A DNA stretch of 64,000 bases, taken from Zopfochytrium polystomum (lineage: Eukaryota > Chytridiomycota > Chytridiomycetes > Chytridiales > Chytridiaceae). How positions within the stretch are numbered: the first letter of the stretch is position 1; every line of letters begins with the position of its first letter. The stretch is taken from positions 1 to 64,000 of the forward strand of contig JAIVFJ010000009.1 of NCBI GenBank assembly GCA_025765615.1, in the 5' to 3' direction. Of this stretch, positions 58,120 through 64,000 are shown piece after piece. The notes beneath the pieces were generated by a model. That model did no database searches. It was not told the DNA's origin and saw only the letters and a program-made list of their open reading frames with translations. A program made the position numbers and the translations under genes.

Positions 58120-58410
58120 TGTTGAGATTTGAGCATAGGAAGCCAGCTTCCTATGTCGACAGCGGCCTCGTCGCCGCCGCCGATGCGACTTACACTAAGT
58201 CAGGTAAGCCGAAAGGCCTAATCTGAATCCAACGAAAAGAGTTAGGTGAAGACAGGTGGTGATTCTAGCTTTGCTTTCCTAGGCTTCGCCGGCGAAGACA
58301 ATGCGATTAGAATCACACTCAATGGGCTCAGAGAAATGTTGAACCAGGGCAGCTCACAGCAGCTCCAGGTCACCTGACTTTTGTCTGAACCAATGTTGAA
58401 CCAGGGACTG

Positions 58411-58660
58411 GTTGATTTGAAATACCCCTATTGATTTCAAATCATCTTTCCTCTGTGGGAAGACTGGTCACTGGACACAGACCTCTGGACAGACCTTGGT
58501 TGATTTGAAATGCTCCTGAAGATTTCAATCATTTTCCCCTCTCTGTGGGGAGACCAGTGCTTGCACACTGGGCTCCACACAGAGCTTGTTTGATTTGAAA
58601 TGCTCTGAATATTTCAAATCACGCTCCCTTTGTGGGAAGGGGTTTACAACACCTCTCCAG
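58411..58660. repeat. Three 88-90-bp repeats with palindromic cores in the LTR
   Basis: Cores start at 58414, 58502 and 58592. Each has GATTTGAAAT, a short spacer and its inverted form ATTTCAAATC (copy 2 is imperfect), then a CTCTGTGGGAAG-type segment. Copy 3 gives a 10-bp stem with a 9-nt loop. Placement upstream of the TATA box fits a U3 enhancer array. Confidence 0.8.
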
Positions 58661-58896
58661 AGCAAGTCCTGTCTGAAGCAGTTTGCAACTTGTTCAGATA
58701 GTGTTATGAATCACTCACCGGAAATCCTCTGGAACCTTCTAGAACATTCCTTCATGGAACCTTGTGGAACCTTCTGGAACCTTCTTTGCTTTCCTGACTT
58801 GTCTTGTTGTCATTGGTATCATTGGCATCATTGTATTACTAATTGCTCTTTCTGGAATCTTTCTTTGAGTCTTGACAAGGGAAGACTCTCAAAAGG

Positions 58897-58903
58897 TATA
58901 AAA
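58897..58903 (+). promoter_or_regulatory. TATA box of the LTR
   Basis: TATAAAA followed by GGGGGAGGGGGG, about two thirds into the LTR. Position and context fit a core promoter at the U3/R boundary. Confidence 0.5.
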
Positions 58904-59252
58904 GGGGGAGGGGGGACCTGTCCCACCCCTCAAGTGAATTATTGTTTCCAATACAATCATCACTCCTCTCAGTTCCTTGTCTGCCTTGTCCTGTCCTGCC
59001 ATGTTCCGAAGGCAAAACAGGAAAACTGATCAACCTCCCATGCAGGAGTATAAATTGGGCAGAGTTTTCTTATTGAAAAAAGACACACTCTCACTCCAAT
59101 TTGCCAGTCCCTGTCTAAAACAAGCTCTCTTTACCCACTTGCCCTTGGTTGCTTGCTACACTCGCTCCCTCGTACAAGTTCTCCATTCAAGCCTTGGTTC
59201 CTCAACCCTTCAACCTTCTTGCAACGTCGCCTTCTACACTGCAACTTCAACA

Positions 59253-59257
59253 ACCAC
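59253..59257. other. Target-site duplication, right copy
   Basis: ACCAC directly after the LTR terminus TCAACA; identical to 58115-58119. Also part of the 18S relic. Confidence 0.85.
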
Positions 59258-59453
59258 TTCCAGAGGTCACAGCTTTGATTGCGCGTATTAGCTCTAGAAT
59301 TACCACAGGATATCCACGTAGTAATTTAGGTCAAAAAACGAGAAACGGTCAAGTAAACGACAACTGATTTTAATGAGCCATTTGCAGTTCACTGTAGAAG
59401 CTAGTTCATATCTTTGAGACAAGCATATGACTACTGGCAGAATCAACCAAGTA
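59253..59453 (-). pseudogene. 18S rRNA fragment, 5' end (decayed)
   Basis: The minus strand from 59453 reads the 18S 5' end: TACTTGGTTGATTCTGCCAG, AGTCATATGCTTGTCTCAAA, then a small rearranged stretch, AATGGCTCATTAAAATCAG, TGTGGTAATTCTAGAGCTAA, and CTCTGGAAGTGGT at the LTR junction. It continues exactly into the 3' portion once the LTR and one copy of ACCAC are set aside. It lacks the universal AAGCCATGCATG block, so it is not functional. Confidence 0.9.
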
Positions 59454-60166
59454 GCTGAGTGTGTTTTCTCCCCTGTGGTCAGTCATGCGCATTGTTGTTT
59501 GTTGCGTCTGTGAGTGTGCGGCGTGCCCTGGGACGGTAAGTCGGATGCACACCAACAACAAAAAAGGGGCGAGGAAACCAGGTTTGAGGGAGCGCTCCTG
59601 CAAGGAAGTTGCTCCCAAGCGTGCAGTAGGGGGGGAATTGGACACCTACGCGCTGGCTTCAGTCCAGGCTGGCGCCCCCTCGTACCACAGAAACCACTCC
59701 ACGCAGCAAAAGCCAAAACGGAAACGAGACGAAGCGCGGATGAGGGGGTTGACCCGACGCCACAGCGGCAAGTTTGCGATGTTTTCTTCAATCCTTTGTC
59801 AAACTAACTTCCTCTGACAGTAAAACCAACTTCGGTCAATGTTCGTTCCTTTCAATAAAAAAGTACTAGAATCCTCTGGCCCTCGTCGACACTTTCACGC
59901 GCGATTGCATGGCTTCACATGGAAGTGTGCTGCAATTTTGTCTTGCTGTTGGAGACATACTTGTTTGGTGGGGGTGAGAGGATAAAGGACCGGGTCAAAC
60001 AAATTTTTCAGGTGGTCGTTGTCTTCTTGTATGACGTCGTTTGTCTGTGCGTGCGTGTTTTTTTTGCTTCCATTCCAAGGTGCCGCCCTTGCGTGTTTCG
60101 GCATGGGTCAAAACGATACAAAAAAGGAAATAGGCAACACTGAAAAAAGAGAAAAGGAGGAAAGTG

Positions 60167-60207
<41 letters not shown>

Positions 60208-60670
60208 GTGCCCACCCTCCTTTCCTTGCCCCTGCATCCCAACCAACCTCAGCCTCGTCAAGGCAGGTAATCGGGCCCACCTCACCTTTCCTCCCCCTGC
60301 TCTTCCTGTCCTGTCTCCACCTCAGACGCTCATGGCGCCGCGCGCGCGCGAGCTGCCTTTGCTGGGAGCGCTGCTGCCGGCGAAGATCAGAGCAACACCG
60401 GCGGCCGTCGAGCGCTGCCGTGGGTCACGCGAGCCCTGACATCCGTCCCCTCGCGGCCCCCAAACCCTCGCGAGCCGATTCTGCCTGATCAACTACCAGT
60501 GCCCCACCAATACCCGGCGCTGATCGCGTCCTTACTATTGTGCAAAGCGGCTCGCAGCACATCACGGCTATGACAAACGCGCCCACAGCACGCGACCGTT
60601 GACGTCATAGCGAAGACCCCTTGCCCTTGTCAGATCCACACCTTCCAATTGATCCCGCTCAAGGACAGAA
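59454..60670. other. Intergenic DNA upstream of the acyl-CoA synthetase
   Basis: No gene recognised. Low-complexity features are the A32 run at 60169-60200 and a C/T-rich stretch at about 60,200-60,320. The promoter of the acyl-CoA synthetase should lie at the right end. Confidence 0.45.
60169..60200. repeat. A32 homopolymer
   Basis: Thirty-two uninterrupted A residues. It might mark the tail of an old retroposed copy, but no parental sequence or target duplication is visible next to it. Confidence 0.9.
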
Positions 60671-63163
60671 ATGTCTAACCACGTTCCATCTGTAACCCAT
60701 TTCACAGCCAACCAGCAACCGCAAGCCGTCGCAGCCATGTTTGGCACCTTCGTTGTGTGGGTGCTCGTTGCAATCCTCCTTCCAATCTATCTTTTCACCA
60801 CCCGCATCGGGAAACCACGCGCGGTTCCCATCGGCGCGGAGCTCCCAGGGCCAGGGAAAAACAAGGAGAAACGTTCGCTCGCTCGAGACTCTTTCGACGA
60901 CGCCTATCCCCGACGTCAAAACTGTCTTCGACATCCTCAGCCGCGCCGTCAGACTTACTCCGAAGAAGAACATTATCGGATACCGCAGCCTTGTGCGAAT
61001 TGTCGAGGAGGAAAAGGAAGTGACGAAAGTGGTTGCTGGCGTCGAAAAGAAGGAAATCAAGACGTGGAAGTACTTTGAGCTCTCAAAGTACAACTGGCTC
61101 ACGTACGCACAAGTCAACGAGCTCGCCGTCGCGTATGGCGCTGGTCTAAAGCAACTTGGCCTCAACCATGGAGACAAGGTCACGCTGTATGCTGGAACAA
61201 GGTGTGCAGCGGACCCGAATCGAATTTTTTGCATAATTTCCGGTCATTGATTTGGTTCCACTGATATTCTCTTCGCTAGCTACGAGTGGATGATCTTCGC
61301 GCACGCTGCATTCACGCAAGGCCTCACAATCACCACGGCGTACGACACGCTTGGTGAAGAGGGACTGACATTTTCTCTTTTGGAGTGTGAGATTACCACC
61401 ATCTTCACCAACGCAGATCTTCTTCCAATGATTGTGAAGATATCATCCACTGTGAAGACCATCAAGAGCGTTATCTACACTGGCACACCATCGGCTGCAG
61501 CATTGGAGGCCTTCCGCACAGGCTGCTCTCATATCAAGCTTCTGTCTCTGGCTGAACTCAAAACCCTTGGACAACAAAACCCTTCACCACCCTCGCCACC
61601 CAAGCCTGATGACATTGCATGCATCATGTACACTTCTGGAACAACAGGCAACCCAAAAGGTGTTGTCCTGGAACACAAGAACATTGTAGCTGGAAGTGAG
61701 TTGGACCATGCATCTTGTTTTGCAACTGACACTTGGTTTGTCTTTCACAGTTGCTGGTGCAAAGTATCTGATTGTTGATCACATTGGATCTGAGGAGTAC
61801 TACCTTGCATACCTTCCTCTGGCGCACATCTTGGAATTCACTGTGGAGATGGCTTGCTTCCATCTTGGTATTACGCTTGGCTATGGCAGTGTCAAGACCC
61901 TGACAGGATGCATCTGTGCGCAACTGCCTGGGAGACATCAAAGAGCTGCGACCAACACTCATGGCTGGTGTTCCTGCAGTTTGGGAAACGTGAGTGATTC
62001 TTTGGACTGTTTCCCCCACAGTGGCATGATGACTTATTTTGTTTTTCAGAATCCGCAAAGGAGTATTGGCCAAGCTACGTGAGGCATCTCCTGTTCAGCA
62101 AAAGATTTTCAACTTTGCTGTGGACTTGAAGTGGACTTTCCTTGGCTTGGGCTTGCCAACTGGCTGGATTGATGCTATTGTCTTCAACAAAGTCAAGTCT
62201 CAAACAGGCGGTCGTCTGAGGTTTGCACTCTCTGGTGGTGCACCGATTCCGAAGTCGACCCAGCGGTTCCTCACCTGCAGCATGTGCCCAATTGTGAACG
62301 GCTATGGAATGACAGAGTGCTGTGCTGTTGCTGCTGTCCAGAACATTGATCAAGCAAGCCGCCTTGGCATTGTTGGGCCACCTGTGACTTCGATGGAAAT
62401 CAAGCTTGTTGATGTGCCTGACACCAGCTACTCTTCCAAGAACGTGCCAAGACCCCAGGGTGAAATCTGGCTGCGTGGCCCTTCCATTATGAGGGGCTAC
62501 TACAAGCAACCTCAGCAGACAAAGGAGACTATCACAGATGATGGCTGGTTGATGACTGGAGACATTGGCGAGTGGCAGCCAGATGGCTCTCTTTCTGTGA
62601 TTGACCGCAAGAAGAATCTTGTCAAGCTTGCAAATGGAGAGTGAGTTGCACCTCTTGTTTTGTCCTCTGTTGTCTTGTCGATACTGACACATCATCCAAG
62701 ATACATTGCACTGGAGAAACTGGAATCAGTGTACAAGACCTCATCATATGTGCAGAACATTGTAATTTACGGCGACTCTGAGCAATCCTTCCCAGTTGCA
62801 ATCATTCAACCCAACTGAGAAGGAAATCCACCACCTTGTCCAGGAACTCAAGCTGTTCACTGATCCTGACTCTGTTGATATTGCGGAGCTTGTGAAACCC
62901 AAACAAGTGACCACAGCAGTCCTTGCAAACTTGAAGGACATTGCAAAGCGTGTGGGGCTTCCCCCTGCAGAGGTTGTGCAGGCAGCATTACATCGCCGGA
63001 GAGGAATGGACTCCGCAAAATGGACTCTTGGTATGTAATCATTGATGTTATTTTACAGCTTTCCAAACTAAGTCTCGTTTTTTAGACGGCTGCCATGAAG
63101 CTCAAGCGCAAAGATTTGATTGCTCGTTACCAATCCCAGATCAACAAGATGTATGGGAAATAA
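60671..63163 (+). CDS. Long-chain acyl-CoA synthetase (with frame breaks)
   Basis: Introns fit at 61202-61279, 61696-61750, 61990-62049, 62641-62700 and 63031-63085. The N-terminus has a membrane helix ([16 protein letters not shown]). The AMP-binding loop is [11 protein letters not shown] (about 61,628), followed by [10 protein letters not shown], the adenylate motif NGYGMTE (about 62,300) and the fatty-acyl signature [20 protein letters not shown] with [18 protein letters not shown]. The C-terminus is [14 protein letters not shown]. The enzyme activates fatty acids to acyl-CoA with ATP, usually at the ER, lipid droplets or peroxisomes. Four places need a frame change: about 60,860 (GGGAAAAAC run), 61,906 (one extra G), 62,815 (AAC TGA, where skipping one base continues EKEIHHL) and 62,987 (one extra T before ACATCGCC). 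Each restores strong homology at once. Either assembly errors or a recent pseudogene; all catalytic motifs survive. A candidate polyadenylation signal AATAAA lies at 63483. Confidence 0.8.
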
Positions 63164-63755
63164 TATCAAGAATTCTTTCATGTTGTGATGTTCCCTCTTT
63201 GGTTTTCTTCTTTCTGTGCTCCTCACAAAACTTGTATTTGTTTGATTCCTCTTCCCTCGCCTTTCCCTTCCTTTTCCTTTACCTATGATTCCTCGTCGAT
63301 TCTTTTGTGGATGGCAGGCCTCAAATTGCCTTGATGAAACTGAGTAAATCAACCTTTCCCTTTCATTCTATCAGAGGAACTCCTCCAAAGCTATATTTCT
63401 GTAACACCTCAGGCAGAAAGTAAGTGGGCTTTGGCTGCTTTGGCATCTTACCTTCATTAGCTGAGTGTATTAGAAACTCGGAAATAAAGGAATCTGATCT
63501 TCCATCCTTTTGAACTTGCTTTAATTTCCTTCAATTTCTTTTTTGCAATGGAGATGGAGCAACAGAACGGAAAACCTTTTTTTCTCACAACCACAAATAC
63601 AATTGTTTTCATAACAAAAGAAGAAAACCTCAAAAATTATTTTTCACTTTTCCGATTTTTCAATTGTTGAACTGCAAAATGATGTTGTGTCTTGCAGTAA
63701 GACTTACACATGGCCGTGTACTATATGTTCTTGGTGTGGTCATTGCATGGTTTTA
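63164..63755. other. 3' flank of acyl-CoA synthetase, no gene seen
   Basis: T-rich intergenic sequence with AATAAA at 63483-63488. No frame or RNA gene recognised. Confidence 0.5.
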
Positions 63756-63825
63756 TATTATAGCGCATCGGTTAGTGCACGCTTCGTGCTGGGGCTCCAA
63801 TCCCTGACCGTGTTATGCTTTTGCC
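63756..63825 (+). other. tRNA-like element (A and B boxes), degenerate tRNA or tRNA-derived SINE
   Basis: TAGCGCATCGGTTAGTGC (63761-63778) matches a tRNA D-arm / A box, and GGCTCCAATCC (63793-63803) is close to the B-box consensus. The spacing is shorter than usual and the anticodon and acceptor stems do not pair, so it is not a working tRNA. It could be the head of a SINE that continues to the window edge. Confidence 0.4.
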
Positions 63826-64000
63826 CAGTGTTGAGCCAAGAGCACATGCCTTCTGAGTAAGTCCACGGGCACCTTAGCTCTCCTACTGTAACAGCAAGTT
63901 GCGAATATTTTCCAGTTTGTAATTGGACTCGCGTTCTGCGCAGCGCTGGCTGGGTCCAACAACATTTGTGGCGCTGTATCCTCCCAGCTTTCGCAGATTT
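63826..64000. other. Window edge, nothing recognised
   Basis: Short stretch to the end of the window with no frame or motif I can support; it may be the body of the tRNA-like element to its left. Confidence 0.4.

Larger units (their letters stand above)
58120..59252 (+). mobile_element. Solo LTR (1,133 bp) inserted in the 18S relic
   Basis: Termini are TGTTGA at 58120 and TCAACA at 59252, the inverted TG...CA ends of LTR retrotransposons. The 5-bp direct repeat ACCAC flanks it at 58115-58119 and 59253-59257. A TATAAAA box at 58897-58903 with GC-rich flank suggests plus-strand promoter orientation. No reverse transcriptase, integrase or primer-binding site follows, so this is a solo LTR left by recombination. 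The U3 part carries three copies of an 88-90-bp repeat (listed separately) and duplicated AATGTTGAACCAGGG motifs near 58,333 and 58,391. Confidence 0.85.

Noticed and set aside
58120..59252. Self-splicing intron in rDNA
   Set aside because: TG...CA ends, a 5-bp target duplication and a TATA box fit an LTR; no group I core pairing was seen.
57343..59453. Functional 18S rRNA gene
   Set aside because: It is half length, interrupted by an LTR, lacks a universal 5' block and has changes in the decoding-region 530 loop.
63756..63825. Working tRNA gene
   Set aside because: A and B boxes are present, but anticodon and acceptor stems do not pair.

Overview
The window looks like nuclear DNA of an early-diverging, flagellated (zoosporic, chytrid-type) fungus. 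Coding genes are broken by many short GT-AG introns, mostly 42-85 nt. The gene set mixes fungal markers (class V-type chitin synthase, WSC-domain wall protein, Mug70-like CBS/PB1 protein) with genes typical of organisms that keep centrioles and flagella (a three-repeat doublecortin protein and a CCDC191-like coiled-coil protein). A RecQ4 helicase carries its Sld2-like N-terminus in the same gene, an animal/plant arrangement rather than the yeast one. All family names come from motifs read by eye; no database search was run.

Layout. 1-7,200: low-complexity and microsatellite DNA, including a GGN tract and a ~60-bp tandem array at 2.2-2.9 kb, with no credible gene. 7,240-9,560: a broken chitin synthase whose C-terminal half lies on the minus strand and N-terminal half on the plus strand, as expected if one half was inverted in place. 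10,923-16,410 (-): WSC protein with a huge Ser/Thr stalk, fourteen C-x-G-Y-x-C modules and a GPI-type tail. 17,621-20,958 (-): two unrecognised, largely disordered proteins. 21,201-24,481 (+): CCDC191-like protein. 24.5-26.9 kb: intergenic DNA with a direct-repeat pair and a C18/(TC)30 tract.

26,956-35,597 (-): giant bridge-like lipid-transfer protein of the Fmp27/Hobbit/BLTP2 family. 36,012-38,745 (-): four-CBS plus PB1 plus tail-anchor protein, divergent from the doublecortin gene (39,054-41,013 +). 41,096-45,105 (-): PH-domain protein, divergent from a P5B-type ATPase (45,319-51,017 +). The RecQ4 helicase follows at once on the same strand (to 57,060).

57,343-59,453 holds a decayed 18S rRNA fragment on the minus strand, cut by a 1,133-bp solo LTR with a 5-bp target duplication (ACCAC). 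60,671-63,163 (+): long-chain acyl-CoA synthetase with several one-base frame breaks. The right edge has a tRNA-like A/B-box element.

The genes do not form one pathway. Themes are membrane lipid and cation handling (BLTP2, P5B ATPase, acyl-CoA synthetase), cell wall (chitin synthase relic, WSC protein), microtubule/basal body (doublecortin, CCDC191-like) and DNA replication (RecQ4). Apparent one-base indels occur in several otherwise conserved genes, so either the assembly carries residual errors or several loci are decaying; this limits every pseudogene claim here.
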